Position numbers and translations under genes: made by a program
Origin: an uncultured Bacteroidota bacterium
Lineage (GTDB): Bacteria > Bacteroidota > Bacteroidia > NS11-12g > UBA955
Length of the DNA: 7,911 nt
NCBI GenBank assembly: GCA_903953615.1
Contig: CAJBKH010000224.1
Span: forward strand, 1-7,911
Direction: 5' to 3'
Shown here: piece by piece, positions 1 through 6,293 of the stretch
Numbering within the stretch: position 1 is the stretch's first letter
How the letters are laid out: each line of letters begins with the position of its first letter
Notes under the pieces: generated by a model
What the model was told of the DNA's origin: nothing
The model's input: only the letters and a program-made list of their open reading frames with translations
The model's database searches: none

Positions 1-1974
1 AACAAAATTGGCAACATTTTTAACACTGCCAATTTCATGGACAATGGCAAACCCATTGCCATCGAAAATTTTGGCTTTAGCAAGGATGAGAAAATAGTCA
101 TTGTCACCAATGGTTTTGAAGCCGTGTATCGCCACTCAGGCGCAAGCAATACCTATGTGTTCGATTTAAGTAATAATACCTTTCAAAAAATCACGGACCA
201 TAAAATTATGTATGCTGATTTTAATGCCGATGCTACCAAAGTGGCTTATGTATACAACAACAATCTATTCAGCTACGATTTAAGCACAAAAACAGAAACA
301 GCTATTACATCTGATGGTAAAAAGAATGCCATTATCAATGGGGCAGTGGATTGGGTTTACGAAGAAGAATTTAGCATGAGCAAAGGTTTTACCTTTAGCG
401 CAGATGGCAAGTACCTAGCCTTCTACCGTTTTGATGAAAGCAAGGTGAAGGAATTTGAAATGGTAATTTATGGCAATCTGTATCCTGCACTCGAAACCTT
501 TAAATACCCTAAAGCAGGTGAAGACAATAGTACCGTTGATATATACATCTACAATTTAACTACAGGTAAAATGGTGAAATGTGTTACCAATAGCGAGCGC
601 GACCAATACCTTCCTCGCATGCAATGGAGCAATGCCCTAGGTAAATTATCAATTCAAAGATTAAACAGACATCAAAACGAGTGGGAGTTGTTATTTGCAG
701 ATGCTGAAACAGGTGCGACTGAGGTGATATTACAAGAAAAAAACAAATACTATGTAAGCATTAACGACAACCTTAACTTTTTAAAAGACAACCAATCGTT
801 TATCTACAGCAGCGAAAAAACGGGTTGGGAACATTTATACGTTTACAATTATGTAAAGAAAGTTGATAAAGCCCTCACCTTCGGCAATTGGGAAATCGAT
901 GAGTTCAAAGGCTTGGATGAAACCAAAGGTTTATTGTATTTCACTTCGGGCATGTTGATAGGCGGTGGCTCGAGCCCTAGTGAAAGACAGCTTTATAGTG
1001 TCGATATTAAGAAAGGAAAGATGAACCGCTTAACTACCACTAATGGATGGCACAGTGTTACCTTCATGCAAGGCATGCAATACTACCTCGATAATTTTTC
1101 TACACTAACAATGGCACCCACTTTTACCCTTTACGAAGCCAATGGTAAGCTAGTAAAAGTATTAGAAGACAACGCTAAATTGAACACCAAAATGAGTTCA
1201 CAAAATTTTGGCAAAGTAGACTTTGGCACTTTCACCAGCAGCGAAAAAGTAAACCTCGACTACTGGCGTTTATTGCCGCCTAATTTCGACAGCACCAAAC
1301 AATACCCTGTTATCTTTTTTGTTTATGGTGGACCAGGTTACCAAACGGTAAAAAACCAATGGGCGGGTGCCAATTATTTGTGGTACCAATACATGGCAGC
1401 TAAAGGTTACATTGTTATTTCAATCGACAATCGCGGCAGTGGCGGAAGAGGCGAAGCCTTCAAAAAAGTAACCTATCTACAATTGGGTAAATACGAAACC
1501 ATGGATTACATCGAAGCAGCAAAATATTTCGGATCTAAAGCATATGTTAACAAAAATAGAATCGGTATTTTTGGTTGGAGCTATGGTGGCTTTATGGCCA
1601 GCAATTGCATTACCCGCGGGGCCGACTATTTTAAAACCGCTGTGGCTGTCGCACCAGTAACCAACTGGCGTTATTACGACAATATTTATACCGAGCGTTA
1701 CATGCGCACCCCTCAAGAAAATGCAGATGGGTACGATTTGAACTCACCGATTAACCATGTTGAAAAAATAAAAGGCAACTATTTATTGGTGCATGGCACG
1801 GCCGACGACAATGTGCATTTTCAAAATGCAGTTGAGATGGCTAAAGCCATGAATGAAAAGAACATTCCTTACGATGCTGCTTATTATCCGAACACCAATC
1901 ACGGTATTCGCGGTGGCAAAGTGCGTTTGCATTTATTCACCAAAATTAGCAACTACTTTGAAAAGAATTTATAA
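1..1974 (+). CDS. Dipeptidyl peptidase IV-type serine protease (family S9B), 5'-truncated by window edge
   Basis: Serine exopeptidase expected to remove N-terminal Xaa-Pro (or Xaa-Ala) dipeptides from peptides, usually in the periplasm. The frame is open from base 1, so the ATG at 37 is internal. Numbering from that Met gives 645 residues, with roughly 80 or more missing compared with full-length DPP IV. Residues 1 to about 360 are the beta-propeller domain. It carries the DWVYEEEF motif, whose Glu residues (E109-E111) bind the substrate N-terminus in this family, followed by YRFDES and YPKAGEDN, also typical of it. From about residue 400 comes the alpha/beta hydrolase domain: YGGPG (Y430, oxyanion hole), DNRGSGGRG, GWSYGG with nucleophile S515, HGTADDNVHF with D590, and NTNHG with H622. 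The D590-H622 spacing of 32 equals that of human DPP IV (708/740). All catalytic residues are present. A related tripeptidyl peptidase of the same family cannot be excluded. It lies 67 bases upstream of a peptide transporter gene in the same direction. The signal peptide is not visible because of truncation. Confidence 0.95.
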   Translation, partial: NKIGNIFNTANFMDNGKPIAIENFGFSKDEKIVIVTNGFEAVYRHSGASNTYVFDLSNNTFQKITDHKIMYADFNADATKVAYVYNNNLFSYDLSTKTETAITSDGKKNAIINGAVDWVYEEEFSMSKGFTFSADGKYLAFYRFDESKVKEFEMVIYGNLYPALETFKYPKAGEDNSTVDIYIYNLTTGKMVKCVTNSERDQYLPRMQWSNALGKLSIQRLNRHQNEWELLFADAETGATEVILQEKNKYYVSINDNLNFLKDNQSFIYSSEKTGWEHLYVYNYVKKVDKALTFGNWEIDEFKGLDETKGLLYFTSGMLIGGGSSPSERQLYSVDIKKGKMNRLTTTNGWHSVTFMQGMQYYLDNFSTLTMAPTFTLYEANGKLVKVLEDNAKLNTKMSSQNFGKVDFGTFTSSEKVNLDYWRLLPPNFDSTKQYPVIFFVYGGPGYQTVKNQWAGANYLWYQYMAAKGYIVISIDNRGSGGRGEAFKKVTYLQLGKYETMDYIEAAKYFGSKAYVNKNRIGIFGWSYGGFMASNCITRGADYFKTAVAVAPVTNWRYYDNIYTERYMRTPQENADGYDLNSPINHVEKIKGNYLLVHGTADDNVHFQNAVEMAKAMNEKNIPYDAAYYPNTNHGIRGGKVRLHLFTKISNYFEKNL

Positions 1975-1981
1975 GAGTAAA

Positions 1982-2011
1982 TTGATATATAAATAAAAAT
2001 AGATATTATTG
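1982..2011 (+). promoter_or_regulatory. Possible Bacteroidota-type promoter for the first POT gene
   Basis: In the 67-base gap after the protease gene there is TTG at 1982-1984, a 19-base spacer, and TATTATTG at 2004-2011. The latter matches the -7 consensus TAnnTTTG except for one base (A in place of the first T of TTTG). The implied transcript would start near 2017 and have a leader of about 25 bases with no evident Shine-Dalgarno. No terminator hairpin is visible in this gap, so read-through from the protease gene is also possible. The region is very AT-rich, which makes chance matches likely. Confidence 0.35.
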
Positions 2012-2041
2012 CCTACTAAATAATCAAATAAGAATAAATTT

Positions 2042-3841
2042 ATGGATGTAATTGTTGACGACCAAAACAAAGGGAATGCCTCTGAAAAAGGGCACCCAAG
2101 GGGATTATACCTGCTGTTTTTTACCGAGATGTGGGAAAGGTTCAGTTATTATGGAATGAGAGCAATCTTTGTTTTATTCATGACAAAGGCCCTTTTCATG
2201 AGTGGAGCAACTGCTTCAAATATTTTTGGAAGTTTTACCGGCTTAGTTTATTTAACGCCATTACTAGGCGGCTATATTGCTGATAAATTTTGGGGAAACA
2301 GAAGAAGTATTTTAGTAGGTGGATTACTAATGGCTTTAGGACAATTTTTGTTATTCATGAGTGGCAGTGCAGTGACGGATGGAGTCCAAAGCCCTTCGGC
2401 AATAACTTTTATGTGGGCAGGATTGACTTTGTTAATTGTTGGAAATGGTTTTTTTAAACCAAATATTTCTACCATGGTTGGTCAATTATATCCAAAAAAT
2501 GACTCTCGTGTCGATGGTGCATTTACAATTTTCTATATGGGAATAAATATGGGTGCATTTTTCTCTCCTCTTATCTGCGGAACATTAGCCCAACCAATTG
2601 GAGGCAGTATCCATGATTTCCGTTGGGGATTTTTAGCCGCAGCAATTGGAATGATCTTGAGTACTATTTCTTTTGAATTATTAAAAAACAAACATTTAAA
2701 AGGTCCAGATGGGACTCCTATTGGAATGCCTAAAGCTAAAATGGATTTAAAAACTTATGGCGTTATTATAGGTTCAATTATTTTCATTTTTGGACTCTTG
2801 AATTTTAAATTTATTGTAACAGCTATTTTTGGTGCTTCAGATGTCGCTTTAGAAGGCACACTCGCAAATACAATTGCAAATATTGATATCATAGCATATT
2901 TAATTTATGCTTCAATCGTAATTATGCCAATACTCTTATTAAGCAACAAGACACTAACAAAAGATGAAAGAGAGCGAATCATTGTTATTTTCATATTAGC
3001 CTTTTTTGTTATTTTCTTTTGGGCATGTTTTGAACAAGCAGGTGCATCTTTAACATTATTTGCAGATGCTCAAGTTGACAGAGCTGTAAATATCAATATC
3101 AGTAAATATTTTGTACTAGCTGTTGGTTCAATTCTATTCTATTTCCTAATGAAAGCATTTGGTTGGTTTTTTGAGTGGAGCAAATCACTCATTTTGACTT
3201 TACAAATTATTATAATAGTTATCTTGGTTGTACTAACATTTACTGGACATTTAAATGACTTTAACATGATTGAGTTTCCAGCTTCATGGTTTCAGTCGAT
3301 TAACCCGCTTGCCATTATTTTGCTTGCTCCTGTATTCACTGTATTGTGGGGTAAATTAGCAAAAGTAAATATGGAACCATCATCACCAATTAAAATGGTT
3401 ATGGGGCTTTCATTAGTAGCAATAGGCTATGTTATAATTGCCTATGCTGTTCATGGTGTTGACTCTCAAACTAAAATTGCAATGTTCTGGTTATTCGCGT
3501 TATATATTGTACATACAATGGGAGAACTTTGTCTATCCCCAATTGGTTTAAGTATGGTAAGCAAATTAGCCCCTTTACGTTTGTCCTCATTGTTAATGGG
3601 AACTTGGTTCCTTGCAAACGCTGTTGCAAATAAATTTGCAGGAACTTTATCTGCACTAATACCTCCTGGTGCAGGTGAAGCACCTGCAGAAGCAGGCGCA
3701 AAAATTCCATCATTTTTAGGAATAGAAATTAACAATCTATTTATTTTCTTTTGTGTATTTATCGTACTAAGTGGATCTGCGGCAATTCTATTACTTTCAA
3801 TGTATAGATGGTTAATAAAACGTATGCACGGTGTAAAATAA
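2042..3841 (+). CDS. Proton-coupled oligopeptide (POT/PTR2, MFS) transporter, long form
   Basis: Inner-membrane symporter expected to import di- and tripeptides with protons. It has 599 residues, longer than many bacterial POTs. The TM1 signature ExxERFxYYG is intact as E29, E32, R33, Y36, Y37. GNGFFKPNIS carries the TM4 lysine K139, the PTR2 signature FYMGINMG starts at F164, FEQAG has E331 in TM7, and GELCLSPIGLS has E495 in TM10. These are the residues tied to proton coupling and peptide binding in the family. Hydrophobic segments near 238-260 and 283-303 match the extra HA/HB pair normal for bacterial POTs. Unusually, residues about 350-408 add two more hydrophobic stretches (roughly 355-376 and 382-402) between TM7 and the conserved FPASWFQSINP segment. 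The chosen ATG leaves a short hydrophilic N-terminus before TM1. Base composition looks lower in GC than in the flanking genes. It sits between the DPP IV gene and a second POT, and a terminator follows the stop at once. Confidence 0.95.
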   Translation: MDVIVDDQNKGNASEKGHPRGLYLLFFTEMWERFSYYGMRAIFVLFMTKALFMSGATASNIFGSFTGLVYLTPLLGGYIADKFWGNRRSILVGGLLMALGQFLLFMSGSAVTDGVQSPSAITFMWAGLTLLIVGNGFFKPNISTMVGQLYPKNDSRVDGAFTIFYMGINMGAFFSPLICGTLAQPIGGSIHDFRWGFLAAAIGMILSTISFELLKNKHLKGPDGTPIGMPKAKMDLKTYGVIIGSIIFIFGLLNFKFIVTAIFGASDVALEGTLANTIANIDIIAYLIYASIVIMPILLLSNKTLTKDERERIIVIFILAFFVIFFWACFEQAGASLTLFADAQVDRAVNINISKYFVLAVGSILFYFLMKAFGWFFEWSKSLILTLQIIIIVILVVLTFTGHLNDFNMIEFPASWFQSINPLAIILLAPVFTVLWGKLAKVNMEPSSPIKMVMGLSLVAIGYVIIAYAVHGVDSQTKIAMFWLFALYIVHTMGELCLSPIGLSMVSKLAPLRLSSLLMGTWFLANAVANKFAGTLSALIPPGAGEAPAEAGAKIPSFLGIEINNLFIFFCVFIVLSGSAAILLLSMYRWLIKRMHGVK

Positions 3842-3860
3842 AATCAATTTAAAATATTTC

Positions 3861-3895
3861 AAAAAGCCTTGTAATTTTTTTACAAGGCTTTTTTT
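3861..3895 (+). terminator. Strong intrinsic terminator between the two POT genes
   Basis: The left arm 3861-3873 (aaaaagccttgta) and the right arm 3881-3893 (tacaaggcttttt) pair perfectly over 13 bp around a 7-base loop. The right arm ends in a run of T from 3889 to 3895. It begins 19 bases after the first POT stop codon and should end that transcript. Only 18 bases separate the stem from the next start codon at 3912. Confidence 0.9.
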
Positions 3896-3911
3896 ATTTA
3901 ATATTGTCTCT

Positions 3912-5396
3912 ATGCAAAAAGAGTATACACTTGAATCGATACAAAATTTTGAGGGCAAGTATCCAAAACAATTATGGTACCTATTCTTAACAGAAATGTG
4001 GGAACGTTTTTGTTTCTATGGCATGCGTGGCGTATTGGCTATTTTCATGGTAAGTCAACTTGGCTTAACCGACCAAGAATCCAACTTAAAGTATGGTGCC
4101 ATACAAGCTTTTGTTTATGCCTTTACTTTTATTGGGGGCATTTTTGCAGATAAGATTTTAGGGTTCAAGAAGTCTTTATTCTTTGGTGGTATCATCATGA
4201 TTATTGGCAATTTGATTATTGCATTTTCTCCTCAAGATTTATTTTATTTAGGCATTACCTTATCCATCATTGGAACAGGTTTTTTCAAACCTAATATTTC
4301 CTCTATGGTGGGCGATTTATACAAAGAGGGTGATGTTAGAAGAGATGCTGGTTTCGGATTATTCTATTCAGGTATTAACATTGGCGCTTTGCTTGGTGGT
4401 GCCATTTGTGTTTATCTAGGGAAATATCACTCATGGAGCTATGCCTTTTTAGCTGCTGCCATTGTAATGGTAATTGGTGTTGTTACGTTTTTATATACAA
4501 AAAAATTCTTAGGCCCAATAGGCGACTCTCCATTAAAAAACATGGAACCAGCTAAACGCACCACACGCGAGATTGCTGTTTATGTTGGTTCAATATTGAG
4601 CATCCCTTTAATATTTGCGATGATAAAAAACACCAAGTACACCGATATGTTTATGTATACCATCGGACCATTGGCTATTCTCTATTTTATTTTTGAGCTG
4701 TTAAAAGTGAAAGAAGATGCGGGCAAGAAGAAATTGATGGCTGCTTTTATTTTTATTATTTTCTCCATTGTTTTTTGGGCTTTCTTTGAACAAAGCGGTG
4801 GCTCATTAGCACTGTTCGCTGAGAAAAACTTACACCACACTTTGTTGTTCTTTAGTATCGATCCAAACATTGTCAATAATACCTCTAATTCACTATTTGT
4901 AATTGTCTTTAGTCCACTCATTGGCTTATTATGGTTATGGATGTACAAGAAAAAATTCGAACCTAACACCGTTATTAAATTCGGACTTGGATTCTTGTTT
5001 TTAAGTGGGGCTTTTTATGTGTTCTACTATACCCGTTTCTTCGCCAATGTAGAAGGCATCACCTCTCTAAACATTTTCACCTTAGCATACTTGGTCATTA
5101 CAATAGGTGAATTATGCTTATCTCCTATAGGCCTCTCCATTGTAACAAAATTATCGCCTAAAAATCTATCCGGCATGATGATGGGCATGTGGTTTTTGGC
5201 CAGTGCTTATGGTCAATACGCAGCAGGTTTATTAGGTGCTGGCATGTCTTCTCCCGACCCGAATGCTTCCTTAATGACCAAGTTGCAATCTTATACCGAT
5301 GGCTATTATCAATTGTCCATCTATGCATTGGTTGCTGGTGTTATTTTAATTGCGATTTCTCCATTGATTCGCAAATTGATGATGGAAGTTAAATAG
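3912..5396 (+). CDS. Proton-coupled oligopeptide (POT/PTR2, MFS) transporter, standard length
   Basis: Second di-/tripeptide:proton symporter, 494 residues, inner membrane. The TM1 motif reads E28-MW-E31-R32-F33-C-F35-Y36-G37, so the first Tyr of the usual YYG is Phe. GTGFFKPNIS provides K126, FYSGINIG is the PTR2 signature, FEQSGG provides E293, and GELCLSPIGLS provides E400. Two hydrophobic segments between TM6 and TM7 (about 222-238 and 246-262) fit the bacterial HA/HB helices, giving about 14 membrane spans. It lacks the additional 60-residue block seen after TM7 in the upstream POT, so the pair are diverged paralogues and not a recent duplication. The ATG at 3912 puts a hydrophilic stretch of about 20 residues before TM1. 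There is no Shine-Dalgarno. The sequence TAATATTG at 3899-3906 resembles a -7 box with one mismatch but lacks a well-spaced -33 element. Import of dipeptides released by the nearby DPP IV-type enzyme is an inference from position. Confidence 0.95.
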   Translation: MQKEYTLESIQNFEGKYPKQLWYLFLTEMWERFCFYGMRGVLAIFMVSQLGLTDQESNLKYGAIQAFVYAFTFIGGIFADKILGFKKSLFFGGIIMIIGNLIIAFSPQDLFYLGITLSIIGTGFFKPNISSMVGDLYKEGDVRRDAGFGLFYSGINIGALLGGAICVYLGKYHSWSYAFLAAAIVMVIGVVTFLYTKKFLGPIGDSPLKNMEPAKRTTREIAVYVGSILSIPLIFAMIKNTKYTDMFMYTIGPLAILYFIFELLKVKEDAGKKKLMAAFIFIIFSIVFWAFFEQSGGSLALFAEKNLHHTLLFFSIDPNIVNNTSNSLFVIVFSPLIGLLWLWMYKKKFEPNTVIKFGLGFLFLSGAFYVFYYTRFFANVEGITSLNIFTLAYLVITIGELCLSPIGLSIVTKLSPKNLSGMMMGMWFLASAYGQYAAGLLGAGMSSPDPNASLMTKLQSYTDGYYQLSIYALVAGVILIAISPLIRKLMMEVK

Positions 5397-5401
5397 GAAA
5401 G

Positions 5402-5450
5402 TAGGCAATTGGCAGTTGGCAGTTGGCAGTTGGCAATCTGTCAATGCCTA
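5402..5450 (+). repeat. Heptamer tandem repeat (TTGGCAG) with a complementary downstream arm
   Basis: Four head-to-tail copies of a 7-base unit lie at 5409-5436: three exact TTGGCAG and a last TTGGCAA. The stretch 5402-5415 (taggcaattggcag) is nearly the reverse complement of 5438-5450 (ctgtcaatgccta), pairing over 13 bp with one bulged base (5408) and one G-T position that would be a G.U wobble in RNA. The unit copies form the loop. No T-run follows directly. A separate T-run at 5465-5470 comes after GGTTGCCCG and could give weak termination of the second POT transcript. Confidence 0.85.
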
Positions 5451-5507
5451 AATATGGTTGCCCGTTTTTTGTTAAAAACTTGTGGCTACGCTCCCACTTG
5501 CGCGCTG

Positions 5508-5515
5508 TACTTTTG
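5508..5515 (+). promoter_or_regulatory. Candidate -7 promoter element for the transaldolase gene
   Basis: TACTTTTG fits the Bacteroidota -7 consensus TAnnTTTG exactly. It ends 5 bases before the ATG at 5521, so the transcript would be leaderless or nearly so. The nearest upstream TTG (5480-5482) is 25 bases away, longer than the usual spacing of about 19-21, so the -33 element is doubtful. Confidence 0.4.
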
Positions 5516-5520
5516 TACCA

Positions 5521-6180
5521 ATGAAATTTTTTATTGATACAGCAAATCTTGCACAGATTAAAGAAGCCAAAGAATTCGGTATTCTTGACGGTGTAACGAC
5601 TAACCCATCATTGATGGCTAAAGAAGGCATAACAGGTGCTGAAAACGTTATGAAACATTACAAAGACATTTGCAACATTGTTGGCAAAGGCGATGTAAGT
5701 GCTGAAGTTATTTCAACAGATTTTGCAGGCATGGTAGAAGAAGGTAAAATATTAGCTGCTATCGATTCAAATATCGTAGTAAAAGTGCCAATGATTAAAG
5801 ATGGCATCAAAGCCATTTCTTGGTTTACTGCCAATGGTATCAGAACCAATTGCACCTTGGTGTTCTCTGCTGGTCAAGCCATCCTTGCAGCAAAAGCTGG
5901 CGCCACTTATCTATCCCCATTTATCGGACGCATAGACGATATTAGCTGGGATGGCATGGAATTAATCTCTCAAATTTCAGATATCTATGCAATTCAAGAT
6001 TTCGATACCCAAATTTTGGCAGCTTCCATACGCAATCCTTTACACATTGTTAAAGCTGCTGAGTGCGGTGCACATGTGGTAACTTGTCCTTTAGATGCTA
6101 TCATGGGTTTATTGAACCACCCACTCACCGATATTGGTTTAGCAAAGTTCTTAGCGGATCATAAGAAAGCAAACGGTTAG
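5521..6180 (+). CDS. tal: Transaldolase, short TalC/FSA-like form
   Basis: Cytoplasmic class I aldolase of the non-oxidative pentose phosphate pathway, moving a dihydroxyacetone unit from sedoheptulose 7-phosphate to glyceraldehyde 3-phosphate. It has 219 residues, the usual length of this subfamily. MKFFIDTANL with D6 opens the protein, DGVTTNPS is at 23-30, VVKVP holds the Schiff-base lysine K88, TNCTLVFS follows, and SPFIGRIDD holds F134. Family members are often annotated as fructose-6-phosphate aldolase. However, the positions equal to Q59 and Y131 of E. coli FSA are Glu (E62) and Phe (F134) here, the transaldolase pattern, so transaldolase is preferred. An in-frame GTG at 5482 would add 13 residues, but the family's N-terminus matches the ATG at 5521, which also directly follows a promoter-like box. 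It appears to be a single-gene unit with a terminator downstream. Confidence 0.95.
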   Translation: MKFFIDTANLAQIKEAKEFGILDGVTTNPSLMAKEGITGAENVMKHYKDICNIVGKGDVSAEVISTDFAGMVEEGKILAAIDSNIVVKVPMIKDGIKAISWFTANGIRTNCTLVFSAGQAILAAKAGATYLSPFIGRIDDISWDGMELISQISDIYAIQDFDTQILAASIRNPLHIVKAAECGAHVVTCPLDAIMGLLNHPLTDIGLAKFLADHKKANG

Positions 6181-6188
6181 GCTTCGAC

Positions 6189-6206
6189 TCCCGATAGCTA
6201 TCGGGA
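6189..6206. repeat. Perfect 18-bp palindrome, likely part of a dispersed repeat
   Basis: TCCCGATAGCTATCGGGA equals its own reverse complement. It starts 9 bases after the transaldolase stop codon. The flanks are GCTTCGACTC on the left, which runs into the palindrome, and CAGTGTGACA on the right. These resemble, from memory, pieces of short dispersed intergenic repeats common in Bacteroidota genomes. It has no T-run, so it is not a classical terminator. Confidence 0.75.
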
Positions 6207-6227
6207 CAGTGTGACATTTAAAATATA

Positions 6228-6262
6228 AAAAAAGAGTACAATTAATAATTGTGCTCTTTTTT
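6228..6262 (+). terminator. Intrinsic terminator between convergent genes, possibly bidirectional
   Basis: The left arm 6228-6243 (aaaaaagagtacaatt) pairs with 6247-6262 (aattgtgctctttttt) over 16 positions around a 3-base loop. One position (6237/6253) is T-G, which is a U.G wobble in the plus-strand transcript but a C-A mismatch in the minus-strand transcript. Runs of A before and T after the core allow termination both ways: for the transaldolase gene, and less perfectly for the minus-strand gene whose stop is at 6294. Confidence 0.85.
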
Positions 6263-6293
6263 ATTTTCTAGTCATTAAAAAATTATGGTTGAC

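Noticed and set aside
5..35. 9-bp inverted repeat (aaattggca / tgccaattt) at the left edge
   Set aside because: It lies inside the protease coding region with a 13-base loop and no T-run. It is most simply explained by codon choice.
37..39. ATG at 37 as the start of the protease gene
   Set aside because: The same frame is open to base 1 and encodes typical DPP IV sequence before this Met. The family's N-terminal part is missing, so the gene begins outside the window.
4682..4969. 95-codon minus-strand open frame inside the second POT gene
   Set aside because: It is fully covered by a well-supported transporter gene and has no domain or promoter evidence. Similar shadow frames at 1477-1716, 2272-2475, 3466-3735, 5189-5392, 5658-5855 and 7598-7822 were dropped for the same reason.
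5409..5436. TTGGCAG tandem units as a CRISPR or CRISPR remnant
   Set aside because: The units are 7 bases and directly adjacent with no spacers, and no cas genes are present.
5482..5520. GTG-initiated extension of the transaldolase by 13 residues
   Set aside because: The extension does not match the family's N-terminus, which starts at MKFFIDTANL, and it overlaps a likely -7 promoter box.
6189..6206. The 18-bp palindrome as an insertion-sequence end or phage attachment site
   Set aside because: There is no transposase, integrase, paired copy or target duplication in the window.
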